Part shown: piece by piece, positions 23,034 to 31,895 of the stretch | Position numbering within the stretch: the stretch's first letter is position 1 | Layout of the letters: each line of letters begins with the position of its first letter | Assembly (NCBI RefSeq): GCF_003634935.1 | Contig: NZ_RBXO01000001.1 | Span: 3,683,501 to 3,747,500 of the forward strand | Direction: 5' to 3' | DNA from: Saccharothrix australiensis | Lineage (GTDB): Bacteria; Actinomycetota; Actinomycetes; Mycobacteriales; Pseudonocardiaceae | DNA: 64,000 bases | Position numbers and translations under genes: made by a program | Notes under the pieces: model-generated | Database searches by the model: none | Seen by the model: only the letters and a program-made list of their open reading frames with translations | What the model was told of the DNA's origin: nothing

Positions 23034-25072
23034 GCCTTCTCCTCGTCACGCACCACCAGCGAGCCGATCGCGTCGATCGACACGGTGAAACCGGGCGGCA
23101 CCACGGTGGTCGCGGTGCTCTCGACCACGATGGCGGGACCGTCGAACGCGTGGCCGTGCGCGAGGTCGTCGCGGCGGACGACCACGGTGTCCCGCGGCTC
23201 GCCGCCGAAGACGACCGGGGCCACGCGGTGCGGGAACTCCCCGGCGCCGGCGGCCAGGCGCTCCGCCTCGGCCCGGCCCAGGTCGCCGAACGCGGTGGTG
23301 CGCAGGGTGACGAACTCGATGGGCGCGCCGGGGTTGGCGTGCCCGTAGCGGGCCTCGTGCAGCTGCGCGAACCGCTTCGCGACGACCTCGACGAAGTCCT
23401 CGCGGGCGGGCTCGTCCGCGCCGTGCACCGGGACGGTGAGCGTGTACTCCTGCGCCACGTAGCGCACGTCCACCGCGTGCTCGACGCGGCGACCGGACTC
23501 CGGCACGCCCTCGTCGGCCAGCGCGCGCAGCCCCTCCTCGGCCAGGGCGGCGAGCCTGCGCGCGGCGTCCGCGCGGTCCAGGTCCTCGTCGACGTGGAAG
23601 TACGGCTCGACGAAGTCCTTGCGGATCTCGGTCTGGAGCATCCCCCACGCCGAGAACGCGCCGGGGAACCTCGGCACCACGACCTCCGCGATACCCAGCT
23701 CCCGCGCCAGGAACACCGCGTGCATGGGCCCCGCGCCGCCGAACGCCACCAGCGTGAACTCCCGTGGCTCGATGCCGCGCGACACCGTGATGGTGCGGAT
23801 GGCCTGGGCCATCTTGGCGTTCGCGACGTCGCAGACGCCCTCCGCCATCGCCACGGCGCCCAGCCCGAGCCGCTCCCCGAGCCCGGCCACGGCCCGCTCG
23901 GCGGCCTGCACGTCGAGGTCCAGCTCACCGCCCGCGAACCAGTCGGCGTCGATGCGGCCCAGCACCAGGTTCGCGTCGGTGACGGTGGGCTCGACGCCGC
24001 CCCGGCCGTAGCAGGCGGGTCCGGGCGCCGCGCCCGCCGACCGGGGGCCGACGCGCAGGCCGCCCGCCTCCTCCCAGCCGACCGAGCCGCCGCCCGCGCC
24101 GATGGTGTGGATGTTGACCACGCTCATCAGCATGGGCAGGCCCTCCAGGGACGCCTCCGGGGAGATGTCCGGCTTGCCGTCGACGACGAGGGAGACGTCG
24201 AAGGAGGTGCCGCCCATGTCGACGCAGATCATGTTCGGGCGGCCGAGCGCCTCGGCCAGCGCGACACCGCCCACCGCGCCGCCGACCGGGCCGGACAGCA
24301 GGGTCTGGAGCGGGCTGCGGCGGGCGGAGGCCGCGCGCAGGATGCCGCCGGAGGACTGCATGACGTGCAGCGGCACCCGCAGCCCGCGCTCGGCGAGGCT
24401 CTCCTCCAGCCGGGCGAGGTAGCGGCGGATCACGGGCCCGGTGTACGCCTCCACCACCGCGGACGACGTGCGCTCGTACTCGCGCCACTCCTTGGCGGCC
24501 TGGTGCGACAGCGACACCGTCACGTCGCCGCCCAGCTCCTCCTCCAGGATCTGCCGGGTGCGCAGCTCGTGGGCGGGGTTGGCGTAGCTGAACAGGTAGG
24601 CGACGGCGATCGCGCCGAACCCCTCGGCGGCGTAGCGCTTCGCCGCGGCGCGTACCGCCTCCTCGTCCAGCGGGACCAGCTCGGCGCCGGTGGCGTCGAA
24701 CCGCCCGCCGACCTCGACCACGTCGCGCGGCGGCAGCAGCGGCTCGGGCTTGCGGTAGTGCAGGTCGTACAGCCTCGTCCGGGGGCCGCGGGCGATGTGG
24801 TAGGTGTCGCCCGCACCGGCCGTGGCCAGCAGCAGGACCTTCACGCCGCGGCGTTCCAGGAACGCGTTGAGCCCCTGGGTCGTGCCGTGGACCATGAACG
24901 AGATGTCGCTCGGATCGGGGACCAGCGCGGTCAGGGCGGCGAACACGCCCTCCGTGAGGTCGTGCGGGGTGGTGGACGACTTCGTCGCCCGGTAGCGCCC
25001 GGTTTCCTCGTCGTAGGCGACGACATCGGTGAACGTGCCACCGATGTCCATCGAGACCCGGTATCGGCTCAT
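23030..25072 (-). CDS. hyuA: hydantoinase A / oxoprolinase alpha-like subunit
   Basis: 680 aa. Both phosphate-binding loops of the actin-like ATPase fold are intact: MDIGGTFTDVVAYD at residues 8-21 and CVDMGGTSFDVSLV near 280. SGPVGGAVGGVALAE, FGGAGPMHAVFLARELGI and a C-terminal beta domain (GPAIVVESTATTVVPPGFTVSID) complete the family pattern. It uses ATP to activate the ring amide that HyuB helps hydrolyse. First gene of a two-gene minus-strand operon, oriented towards the PucR regulator gene. A dyad (GGGTGT...ACACCC, 25177-25198) about 105 nt upstream is a candidate operator. Confidence 0.92.
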   Translation of the reverse strand: MSRYRVSMDIGGTFTDVVAYDEETGRYRATKSSTTPHDLTEGVFAALTALVPDPSDISFMVHGTTQGLNAFLERRGVKVLLLATAGAGDTYHIARGPRTRLYDLHYRKPEPLLPPRDVVEVGGRFDATGAELVPLDEEAVRAAAKRYAAEGFGAIAVAYLFSYANPAHELRTRQILEEELGGDVTVSLSHQAAKEWREYERTSSAVVEAYTGPVIRRYLARLEESLAERGLRVPLHVMQSSGGILRAASARRSPLQTLLSGPVGGAVGGVALAEALGRPNMICVDMGGTSFDVSLVVDGKPDISPEASLEGLPMLMSVVNIHTIGAGGGSVGWEEAGGLRVGPRSAGAAPGPACYGRGGVEPTVTDANLVLGRIDADWFAGGELDLDVQAAERAVAGLGERLGLGAVAMAEGVCDVANAKMAQAIRTITVSRGIEPREFTLVAFGGAGPMHAVFLARELGIAEVVVPRFPGAFSAWGMLQTEIRKDFVEPYFHVDEDLDRADAARRLAALAEEGLRALADEGVPESGRRVEHAVDVRYVAQEYTLTVPVHGADEPAREDFVEVVAKRFAQLHEARYGHANPGAPIEFVTLRTTAFGDLGRAEAERLAAGAGEFPHRVAPVVFGGEPRDTVVVRRDDLAHGHAFDGPAIVVESTATTVVPPGFTVSIDAIGSLVVRDEEKA

Positions 25073-25506
25073 CAGCGCTCCTCTCGGCAGAGGGCCAAGC
25101 TAGGAGGGACCGGGTCGAGGCGGCTGTGCGCGGTGACCAGTCCGGGGGCGGCGGGCAGTGCGCCGCGCCCGGTCGGGGGTGTAGCGCCGCACACACCCGG
25201 TCCACGCGGAGGCTCCCGCACCGGGGACGACCGAGCGGCGAAGCCGGTCGTGCCGGCCGGTCAGCGTCGCCCGGCAACCTGTGGCCGGCCGCGCTCGTGC
25301 GGTGACCGGCGTTCGTGTGGTCGCCCCGACTCGCGCGCCCCGACTCGCGTGCACCCGACTTGCGCGCCCCGACTCGCGCCCCGGCACATGTCGGACGCGC
25401 ACCCGCGGCGACACCGATGTCGTAGTGCCAGGCGGGCGACGCGCCTTGACCGTCGCGAGCAGCGCTCGTGACGATGGCCGAGCCCCCGACGTCCCAGGGA
25501 GAGTCC
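25073..25506. other. 434-bp divergent region between hyuA and the carboxylesterase
   Basis: Contains the hyuA promoter side, the dyad GGGTGT-N10-ACACCC at 25177-25198 and, at 25322-25378, four imperfect copies of CGCCCCGACTCGCG. No gene is supported; the in-frame ATG at 25468 for the esterase is not used. Confidence 0.5.
25322..25378. repeat. short tandem repeat, four imperfect 13-16 bp units
   Basis: CGCCCCGACTCGCG at 25322-25335, with TG added at 25336-25351, a diverged copy CACCCGACTTGCG at 25352-25364, and a perfect copy at 25365-25378. Lies upstream of the carboxylesterase. Confidence 0.7.
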
Positions 25507-27108
25507 ATGAAAACGGCTCGGAGGTCGCACCCGCTGGTCCTCGCGATGGTGACCTTGCTGCTGGTCGGAGGCGCGACGTCCGCGACCCCCGCCACGCCGC
25601 CGCCCTGCTCGCCCGGCACCGGGGTCACCACACCGGACGGCCCGGTCTGCGGCCTCGCGGGCGAACGGGTCACGTCCTGGCTCGGCATACCCTTCGCGCA
25701 GCCGCCGGTCGGCGAGCTGCGCTGGCGGCCCCCGGTCCGGGTCGCGCCACGGGCGGACACCTTCGCGGCCACCGAGCAGGGCGACCGGTGCCCGCAGCCC
25801 GGCCGGCCCTCGCCGCGGATCTCCGAGGACTGCCTGAACCTCAACGTCCGCGTGCCGCGCGACGCGGGCGACCGGCCGCTCCCGGTCATGGTGCAGATCC
25901 ACGGCGGCGGCTTCCTGCTGTTCGGCCCCGCCGACGGCAGCCTGCCGGCCGCCAGCGGGCGCGTGATCAGCGTCGAGATCAACTACCGGCTCGGGATCAT
26001 GGGCTTCCTCGCCGCGGCCCAGTTCGGCCCGCACGCGGGCAACTACGCGTTGCAGGACCAGCAGGAGGCGCTGCGCTGGGTGCGCCGCAACATCGCGGCG
26101 TTCGGCGGCGACCCCGGCAACGTCACCATCTACGGCGCGTCGGCCGGCGGGTCGAGCGTGTGCTCGCAGCTCGTGTCGCCCAGCGCGCGGGGGTTGTTCC
26201 ACAAGGGGATCATCCAGAGCGGCGTCTACAACTCGTTGTTCGGCAACAACACCTCGTGGCAGGCGCAGGACTGCAAGTCACGGTGGCCCACGCAGGGCGA
26301 AGCGCACGAGGCGGCGGCGCGGTTCGCCGCGGCGGTCGGCTGCGGCGACGCGCTGGACGTGGCGGTCTGCCTGCGCGCGGTGCCGGTGGACAAGCTGGTG
26401 GCGCAGGCCGGGGACGGCCTGTCGCCGGACAGCGGCACCGTCGCGCCGGTCGTGGACGGCCGGACCATACCGGTGGCACCGGCGAAGGCCATCGAGGACG
26501 GCCGACTGCACCAGGTGCCCGTGATGACCGGCGTGGCGCGCGACGACGTGCAACTGGACCCCGCCGACACGCCGGAGCGGTACCGCGAGCTGGTCCGGGA
26601 GCAGTACGGGCGGCACGCGCCGGAGGTGTTCGCCCGGTACCCGCTGGAACGCTTCCCCGAGCCCTCGGCGTTCCTGGCCTACCGCACGGTCGTCGCCGAC
26701 TCCAACTCGGTGTGCCCGTCCCTGGTCCTCGCGCGCAGGCTGGCCGAGCACGTGCCGGTGTTCGCCTACCAGGTCGACAACCCGGACTCGCCGCCGGCCT
26801 CGTGGCTCGACCGGACCAAGCCCAACGGCGCGTACCACGTGTCGGAGAACGTGTTCCTCTACGCCGCCGGCCACGACCTGTGGAACGCCAACCAGAACGC
26901 CTACAGCCGCCAGCTCGTGGCGCAGTGGACGGGGTTCGCCCGCACCGGCGACCCCACCGTGACCGGCACGCCGCTGTGGACCCGGCACACCGCGGACGAC
27001 CCACGCGTGATGTCGCTGCTGCCGGCGGGGAACAGCGTGATGACCGGTGAGATACCCCGCCAGCACCACTGCGACTTCTGGGACGGGATCGCACCGCGCC
27101 CGCGATGA
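25507..27108 (+). CDS. secreted type-B carboxylesterase
   Basis: 533 aa from ATG 25507 (MKTARRSHPLVLAMVTLLLVGGATSATPA): signal peptide of about 30 residues, GGGAG eight bases upstream. Alpha/beta hydrolase of the carboxylesterase/cholinesterase family: WLGIPFAQPPVGELRWRPP near the start, oxyanion HGGGF (about 133-137), nucleophile elbow YGASAGGSS (Ser about 218), and the catalytic His in NGAYHVSEN. The C-terminal SRQLVAQWTGFARTGDP is typical. Exported, where it hydrolyses esters; substrate unknown. Monocistronic, with a hairpin between it and the convergent fasciclin gene. Confidence 0.92.
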   Translation: MKTARRSHPLVLAMVTLLLVGGATSATPATPPPCSPGTGVTTPDGPVCGLAGERVTSWLGIPFAQPPVGELRWRPPVRVAPRADTFAATEQGDRCPQPGRPSPRISEDCLNLNVRVPRDAGDRPLPVMVQIHGGGFLLFGPADGSLPAASGRVISVEINYRLGIMGFLAAAQFGPHAGNYALQDQQEALRWVRRNIAAFGGDPGNVTIYGASAGGSSVCSQLVSPSARGLFHKGIIQSGVYNSLFGNNTSWQAQDCKSRWPTQGEAHEAAARFAAAVGCGDALDVAVCLRAVPVDKLVAQAGDGLSPDSGTVAPVVDGRTIPVAPAKAIEDGRLHQVPVMTGVARDDVQLDPADTPERYRELVREQYGRHAPEVFARYPLERFPEPSAFLAYRTVVADSNSVCPSLVLARRLAEHVPVFAYQVDNPDSPPASWLDRTKPNGAYHVSENVFLYAAGHDLWNANQNAYSRQLVAQWTGFARTGDPTVTGTPLWTRHTADDPRVMSLLPAGNSVMTGEIPRQHHCDFWDGIAPRPR

Positions 27109-27147
27109 GGGGGACGACGGCGTACCCGCGTCCGCCCGCAGGCGAGT

Positions 27148-27176
27148 GGCCGGGACCGCGTTCCGCCGTCCCGGCC
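27148..27176. terminator. hairpin between convergent esterase and fasciclin genes
   Basis: GGCCGGGAC / GTCCCGGCC, 9-bp perfect stem with an 11-nt loop, in the 84-bp convergent gap. Confidence 0.55.
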
Positions 27177-27192
27177 GGTGACCGGCGGGTGG

Positions 27193-27867
27193 TCAGGAGG
27201 CGGGCATCATCACCTTGTCGATGACGAAGACCGTGGCGTTGGCGGTGGGGATGTTGCCGCACAGGACTTTCGCGCCGTTGACGGTGATGTCGTCACCCGA
27301 ACCCGAGACCTTCAAGGCATCGCCCTGGACGGTGGTGAGGGTGGCGGCGGACAGGATGCCGTCGCGGTCCATGCGCTGCGGCACGACGTGGTGGGTCAGG
27401 ATGCCGGTGAGCTTGGGCTTGTCCGCCAGCACGGCGTCGAGCGCCTCCTTGCCCAGGGCCTCGAAGGCGGGGTCGTAGGGCGCGAAGACGGTGTACCCGG
27501 CGTCGGCCTTGTTCAGGGTGTCGACGAGGCCGGCGGCCTTGACGGCGGCGACGAGCTTGGTGAGCAACGGGTTGTTGCTCGCGGCGGTGGCGACCGGGTC
27601 GTCGACCATGCCGTCCAGGGAGCCTTCGTCGGTGGCCGCCTTGGGCAGACCGGCACAGCCCGCGCCGAACACGTCACCGGTCCTGGTGACGCCGCCGCCC
27701 GCCGCCTTCGTCCCGGCGGTGCTCGTGGTGGCGGTCGTGGCGGTGGAGGTGGTCGCGGTGGAGGTGGTCGTGGTGGAGGTGGCCTGCTCACCGCCGCCTC
27801 CGCAGGCGGCGGCGAGCAGTGTTGCGGCGAGTACGCCGACCACGGAAGCGAAGCGGGTGCTGCGCAT
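27193..27867 (-). CDS. fasciclin-domain lipoprotein (MPT83/MPT70-like)
   Basis: 224 aa from ATG 27867 (AAAGGAG upstream). Lipoprotein signal with lipobox LLAAACGGGG (Cys about 22), a Thr/Ser/Ala linker (about 28-55), then a single fasciclin (FAS1) domain: DDPVATAASNNPLLTKLVAAVKAAGLVDTLN, YTVFAPYDPAFEAL (H1 motif), ILTHHVVPQRM (the YH region), and TVFVIDKVMMP at the end. Two cysteines, GAGCAGLP and VLCGNIP, match the disulfide of MPT70/MPT83. In mycobacteria these proteins are the main SigK targets; here the gene lies just downstream of a SigK-RskA operon and has its own promoter-like sequence. Confidence 0.9.
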   Translation of the reverse strand: MRSTRFASVVGVLAATLLAAACGGGGEQATSTTTTSTATTSTATTATTSTAGTKAAGGGVTRTGDVFGAGCAGLPKAATDEGSLDGMVDDPVATAASNNPLLTKLVAAVKAAGLVDTLNKADAGYTVFAPYDPAFEALGKEALDAVLADKPKLTGILTHHVVPQRMDRDGILSAATLTTVQGDALKVSGSGDDITVNGAKVLCGNIPTANATVFVIDKVMMPAS

Positions 27868-27924
27868 GGTGATTGCTCCTTTGTGGACTGTCGCGGAGGT
27901 GTGTGCTCCGGGGGTGTCACCGGT

Positions 27925-27952
27925 GATTCGGCGCTGCCGTCCGGTCGGATTG
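27925..27952 (-). promoter_or_regulatory. candidate SigK-type promoter of the fasciclin gene
   Basis: On the minus strand, CCAATCC (27946-27952) and CGAAT (27925-27929) are separated by 16 nt, about 58 nt upstream of the fasciclin ATG. This resembles, from memory, the CCATCC / CGAAT pattern of mycobacterial SigK promoters. Confidence 0.45.
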
Positions 27953-27983
27953 GTCGATCCGGGACAGCGGGCGCGCCGACCGG

Positions 27984-29642
27984 TCAGGGCCGGGCGGTGA
28001 AGACGATCGTGTGCCACCCGGTCGCGCCGTCGGGGACCGGTTCGGCGCGGTCGGCGGTCTGGGTGTGCCCGGTCCGGTCCGTCGCCCGGACCTCCAGGGT
28101 GTGGGAACCGGCCGGGAGGTCGAGTTCGGCCCGCCACATGCGCCAGGTGTCGACGCCGACCTCCCGGCTCAGGGTCGCCGCCCGCCAGGGGCCGCCGTCG
28201 AGGCGCACCTCGACCCGGTCGACGCCCCTGCGCTGCGCCCAGGCGACACCGGCGGCGACGAACCGCCCGGCGGGCACCTGTTGGAAGGCCCGTGGCCGGT
28301 CGACGCGCGACATGGTCTTGACCGGCGCGTGCCGTGCCCAGCCGCGTTGGACCCAGTAGGCGTCGAACGCGGCGAAGGTGGTGAGTTCGGCGTCGACCAA
28401 CCACTTGGTCGCCGAGGCGAACCCGTACAGGCCCGGCACCACCATGCGCACCGGGAACCCGTGCTCGACGGGCAGCGGCTCGCCGTTCATGCCGATCGCG
28501 AGCAGCGCGCCGCTGTCGGGTCGCAGGACGGCCTCGACCGGTGTGCCGCAGGTCCAGCCGTCGACGCTGCGGGTGGCGAGCTGGTCCGCGCCCGGCCGGA
28601 TACCCGCATCGGCGAGGACGTCGTGGAGGCGGACGCCGATGAAGTCGGCGGTGGAGATGTAGGGGCCGCCGACCTCGTTGGACACGCAGCACAGGCTGAT
28701 CGTCCGCTCCACCAGTTCGCGGTCGAGCAGGTCGTCGTAGGTGAGCACGAGTTCGCGGTCGACCATGCCGTGGACGCGCAACCGCCAGTCCCGGACCCGG
28801 ACCACGGGCACCGACAGCGCCGTGTCGACCCGGTAGAAGTCCGCGTTCGGGGTGATGAACGCGGGCGTCCCGTCGGCGGCGAAGTCCGCGCCCGGCGGGA
28901 TGGGCGGCGCACCCACGTCGGGGACGGCGCGCAGGGACCGGCGGGTCGCCTCCACGTCGGCCCGACCGCCGCCGAGGCGCCCGCCGACCGCCGCCGCGCC
29001 CGCTCCCAGCGCGACCGCGCCGGAGGCGACCAGGAACCGACGGCGGTCCGCGCCCGCGACCGCCCGCCCGGTGGCGGGTCCGTCCACAGTGGTCTGTTCA
29101 TGCGCGGCCTTCCCGGCGGGCGGCCCGTTCCGGTGGCGAGGTGCGAGCCGGTGCAGCCACCGGAAGACGGCGACGCCGACGACCAGCCCGGCCGACGGGG
29201 CCAGTGCGGCGAACGCGTCGGAGGTGGGCCGGGCGAGCACGGCCGCGACGCCGACCAGGCCGAGCGCCACCGCCACCAGCGTGCCGGGGAGCGGGCCGCG
29301 TCGGGACAGCAGCCCCGCGACCACCGCCGCGCCGGCGACGACGGCCGCCATGCCCGCCAGGAGGGCCGCTTTGTCGTGCTCGCCGAAGGCTCGGATCGCG
29401 AAGTCCTTCACGGCGTGCGGCGTCAGGTCGACGGCGGTGTCGCCGACGGCGAGGAAGGGCGAGGCGAACGGGTCGGTCAGCGCGGCGACGAGGTGTCCCG
29501 CCGCCAGCGCGGCGGCGACCGAGACCAGGCCGACCGCGGTGGCCGACCACCGCGACAGCGGCGCCACCGGCCCGGTTCCCCGCTTGCCGAAGGATGCTTT
29601 CACAGCACCTGTTCGGAGCCGGCGCGCCGGTGGATTGCTCAC
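27984..29642 (-). CDS. membrane-anchored molybdopterin oxidoreductase (sulfite oxidase family)
   Basis: 552 aa from GTG 29642, overlapping the anti-sigma stop (GTGA). Four hydrophobic helices in the first 170 residues (for example AVGLVSVAAALAAGHLVAAL, AALLAGMAAVVAGAAVVAGL, LVAVALGLVGVAAVL) are followed by a second export-like segment with a twin-arginine flavour (RRRFLVASGAVALGAGAAAVGG). Then comes a sulfite-oxidase-type molybdopterin domain: TPNADFYRVDTAL, ISLCCVSNEVGGPYIS (with the Mo-ligand Cys), GFPVRMVVPGLYGFASATKWLV. A C-terminal dimerisation-like domain starts at VAAGVAWAQRRGVDRVEVRLDGGPW. The catalytic domain should lie outside the membrane. Gene order sigK-rskA-oxidoreductase links it to envelope redox stress. 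Confidence 0.9.
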   Translation of the reverse strand: MSNPPARRLRTGAVKASFGKRGTGPVAPLSRWSATAVGLVSVAAALAAGHLVAALTDPFASPFLAVGDTAVDLTPHAVKDFAIRAFGEHDKAALLAGMAAVVAGAAVVAGLLSRRGPLPGTLVAVALGLVGVAAVLARPTSDAFAALAPSAGLVVGVAVFRWLHRLAPRHRNGPPAGKAAHEQTTVDGPATGRAVAGADRRRFLVASGAVALGAGAAAVGGRLGGGRADVEATRRSLRAVPDVGAPPIPPGADFAADGTPAFITPNADFYRVDTALSVPVVRVRDWRLRVHGMVDRELVLTYDDLLDRELVERTISLCCVSNEVGGPYISTADFIGVRLHDVLADAGIRPGADQLATRSVDGWTCGTPVEAVLRPDSGALLAIGMNGEPLPVEHGFPVRMVVPGLYGFASATKWLVDAELTTFAAFDAYWVQRGWARHAPVKTMSRVDRPRAFQQVPAGRFVAAGVAWAQRRGVDRVEVRLDGGPWRAATLSREVGVDTWRMWRAELDLPAGSHTLEVRATDRTGHTQTADRAEPVPDGATGWHTIVFTARP

Positions 29643-30418
29643 GCCACCCGCAGGACGACGACGGGCGGCGTCGTCGGCCGGTCCGACCCGCCACGCGGTT
29701 CGACGGTCAGGCCGACGGCCTCACCGCCGGTGAAACCACCGGCCAGCAGCGGACCCGGCTGCCCGCCCGAGGGCGGGAGCAGCCCCGCCGAGCGCGGCCC
29801 GGCGTCGTCGATCAGCCACAGCTGGTAGGCGCGGTCCTCCGGCAGCCGCGCCAAGCCGTGCGCCAGGAACAGCACCTGCCCCTTCGCCGCCGACGCCACC
29901 GCGGTCCCCGTGCCGCCACCGGCCACCTCGCCCCGCGCCAGCGCGGCGTCCGGCGCGGCCAGCAGTTCCACGAGCCTGCCCCGGTCGGCTTCGACCTGGC
30001 GCAGGGCTTGGAGCTCCCGCTCGAACTGCCGGTCGCCCACCACGCCCTGCACGCCCAGCGTCACCGCCACCGCGACCGCCGCCGCGGCGGCGAGCGACCC
30101 CGCGCGGCGCGACCACGCGCGGCGGCGGGGCGGCGCGCCGGCGATCGGCGGCGGCTGCGGGGTGCGGGCGATCGGCGGCGGCTGCGGGGTGCGGGCGGCC
30201 TCCGCCAGCACCCGGTCCCGCAGCCCGGCGGGCGGCTCCGCGGCGGTCGGGTCCGCGAGCAGCGCGGTGGTCTCGCGCAGCTCGGCCGTCTCCCGCGCGC
30301 AGCCGGAGCAGGCCGCGAGGTGCTCCTCGAACACGAGGCGCTCCGCGTCGGTCACGGCGTCGAGCACGTAGGCGCCGATCAGCGTGTGCGCTTCGGCGCG
30401 CGTGGTGTCGTCGGTCAC
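29639..30418 (-). CDS. rskA: anti-sigma-K factor (RskA-like)
   Basis: 259 aa from GTG 30418, overlapping the sigma stop by 4 nt. The N-terminal zinc-type anti-sigma domain includes HLAACSGC (HxxxCxxC, about residues 33-40). Then come a proline-rich linker with two copies of RTPQPPPIA, a single transmembrane helix (AGSLAAAAAVAVAVTLGVQGVV, about 105-126) and an extracytoplasmic RskA C-terminal domain (RAYQLWLIDDAGPRSAGLLPP). It holds SigK inactive at the membrane until redox-triggered proteolysis releases it, as known for the mycobacterial pair. Translationally coupled to both neighbours. Confidence 0.92.
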   Translation of the reverse strand: MTDDTTRAEAHTLIGAYVLDAVTDAERLVFEEHLAACSGCARETAELRETTALLADPTAAEPPAGLRDRVLAEAARTPQPPPIARTPQPPPIAGAPPRRRAWSRRAGSLAAAAAVAVAVTLGVQGVVGDRQFERELQALRQVEADRGRLVELLAAPDAALARGEVAGGGTGTAVASAAKGQVLFLAHGLARLPEDRAYQLWLIDDAGPRSAGLLPPSGGQPGPLLAGGFTGGEAVGLTVEPRGGSDRPTTPPVVVLRVA

Positions 30419-31011
30419 CGGGTCACCCCCAGGCAGTCGCGGAGTCTGATCAGCCCGTCGCGCATCCTGGTCTTGACCGTGCCCAACGGGATGCCCAGCA
30501 GGGCGGCGGTCTCCGGGTAGGTGTGGCCCTGGAAGTAGCTGAGCAGGATGGACTCCCGCTGGACGTCGGTCAGCGTCGACAGGCACCGCCGGACCTGCCG
30601 CCGCTCGAACCGCGCGGCGACCTGCTCGCTCACCGCGTCGAAGGGCGTCTCGGCGTCGCGCCGGGCGGCGGCGTCCTCCCGCCGGGTCGCGGCACGGGCC
30701 GACCGGACGCGGTCCACCGCGCGGTGGTGCGCCATCGTCATCACCCACGCCGGCGCGCTGCCCCGCGCCGGGTCGTAGCGACCGGCCGTGCGCCACACCT
30801 CCAGCAGCACCTCCTGCGTGACCTCCTCCGCCTGGGCGTGGTCCCGCACCACCCGCAGGACGAGGCCGAAGACCTTGCCCGCCACGGCGTCGTACAGCCG
30901 CTCGAACGCGCCCTCGTCGCCGCGCGCCACCCGCCCGACCAGCTCCTCGGTCGACACGTCGGCCGGGACGTCGGGCACGGCCCGGAGATCGCGCTCGCGG
31001 CTGCCCGTCAC
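30415..31011 (-). CDS. sigK: RNA polymerase sigma factor SigK
   Basis: 198 aa from GTG 31011 (GGGGAGGGGAC upstream; the longer frame to 31125 has a low-quality N-terminus). Region 2: AFERLYDAVAGKVFGLVLRVVRDHAQAEEVTQEVLLEVWRTAGRYD, with the APAWVMTMAHHRAVDRVR extension. Region 4: LTDVQRESILLSYFQGHTYPETAALLGIPLGTVKTRMRDGLIRLRDCLG. The sequence pattern and the partner RskA identify it as SigK-type ECF. In SigK a redox-sensitive cysteine pair is known; here cysteines appear in RRCLSTL and RDCLG. Likely regulon: its own operon and the fasciclin lipoprotein at 27193. Confidence 0.9.
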   Translation of the reverse strand: MTGSRERDLRAVPDVPADVSTEELVGRVARGDEGAFERLYDAVAGKVFGLVLRVVRDHAQAEEVTQEVLLEVWRTAGRYDPARGSAPAWVMTMAHHRAVDRVRSARAATRREDAAARRDAETPFDAVSEQVAARFERRQVRRCLSTLTDVQRESILLSYFQGHTYPETAALLGIPLGTVKTRMRDGLIRLRDCLGVTR

Positions 31012-31291
31012 GTCCCCTCCCCGGTCGACCGCCCTCGACAGGTGTTCGTCGGCACCCTCACCTCCGGATCGACGCGATGCCAGGTCAACCCCACCACGCC
31101 GGGGCGCGCGGGGCAGGACGGGCACCCGGCGCGGTGCGCGTCACCCCTGCTTCGGAGCCGGTCGGCGATCGGATTGCCGACCGGCCGGACCTCACCCGTG
31201 ACGGTGATCGTCGCGAGTGGGCGTTACCCCTCGGCGCCCGCCGGGTAATCCCACGGCGGAAGGGCGCCGGAGGTGAGAGGGGAGTGCCGCG

Positions 31292-31702
31292 ATGGGTCAC
31301 GGTGACGAGCCCGCGTGCAGAGTCGACGACCTGGTGCTGGACCTCCAGGAGGATCCCTGCTCCATCGCCGGGATGCGCCGACGGGTCGCGGAGGCGATGG
31401 GCGACCTGTCCGAGGACGAGTTGTACGACGTGATGCTGGTCGCCACGGAGCTGTTGACCAACGCCTACGACCACGGCGCGGTGCCCCGTCGGATCCGGTT
31501 CGTGCGCTCCGAGCGGCCGGGGTGCGTCCGGGTCGAGGTGGACGACACCTCCTCGGACCCGCCGATCCTGGGCCGGTCGACGATCTCCGAGCACCGCGGC
31601 CGCGGCCTGGTGATGGTGGACAGCATCGCGCAGGCGTGGGGCACCAAGAGCCGCAAGGTCGGCAAGACCGTGTGGGCCACGATCCCCTGCGAGAAGGTCT
31701 GA
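31292..31702 (+). CDS. RsbW-like anti-sigma / histidine-kinase-type ATPase
   Basis: 136 aa. A stand-alone HATPase_c domain: N-box VATELLTNAYDHG (about 53-65), G1-like VEVDDTSSDPP, and G2 HRGRGLVMVDSIAQAWG (about 102-118). These small proteins bind sigma-B/F-type factors or anti-anti-sigma factors and control stress or sporulation regulons. No partner gene is adjacent, so the target is unknown. The start ATG 31292 follows GAGTGCCGCG; expression is likely independent, with a hairpin downstream at 31741-31766. Confidence 0.88.
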   Translation: MGHGDEPACRVDDLVLDLQEDPCSIAGMRRRVAEAMGDLSEDELYDVMLVATELLTNAYDHGAVPRRIRFVRSERPGCVRVEVDDTSSDPPILGRSTISEHRGRGLVMVDSIAQAWGTKSRKVGKTVWATIPCEKV

Positions 31703-31740
31703 CCCGCGAGCCGGCACCCGCACGCCCTCTCCGGCGGACA

Positions 31741-31766
31741 CCTCGGGTCGCGCAGGGCACCCGAGG
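31741..31766 (+). terminator. hairpin after the RsbW-like gene
   Basis: CCTCGGGT / ACCCGAGG, 8-bp stem with a 10-nt loop, 38 nt after the stop at 31702. Confidence 0.5.
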
Positions 31767-31785
31767 CCGTCGTGTCGCACCGGAC

Positions 31786-31801
31786 GTTGAACGTGTTGAA
31801 C
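31786..31801 (+). promoter_or_regulatory. GTTGAAC direct-repeat site upstream of the decarboxylase
   Basis: GTTGAAC-GT-GTTGAAC, two perfect heptamers with 9-nt periodicity, about 95 nt before the decarboxylase ATG. The same arrangement occurs at 37027-37042 and, with two changes, at 38894-38909. Probably a regulator binding site. Confidence 0.6.
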
Positions 31802-31895
31802 CGCCGTCGATCGCCCGCGGCCGCCGTGCCACCCTGGACGTCACGCGACCGCCGCTGCTCGCGCTGCCACCACCACCCGCGGAGGTGACGGGGTC

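Noticed and set aside
25468-25506. Upstream start for the carboxylesterase
   Set aside because: The added 13 residues precede a proper signal peptide and GGGAG lies before ATG 25507.
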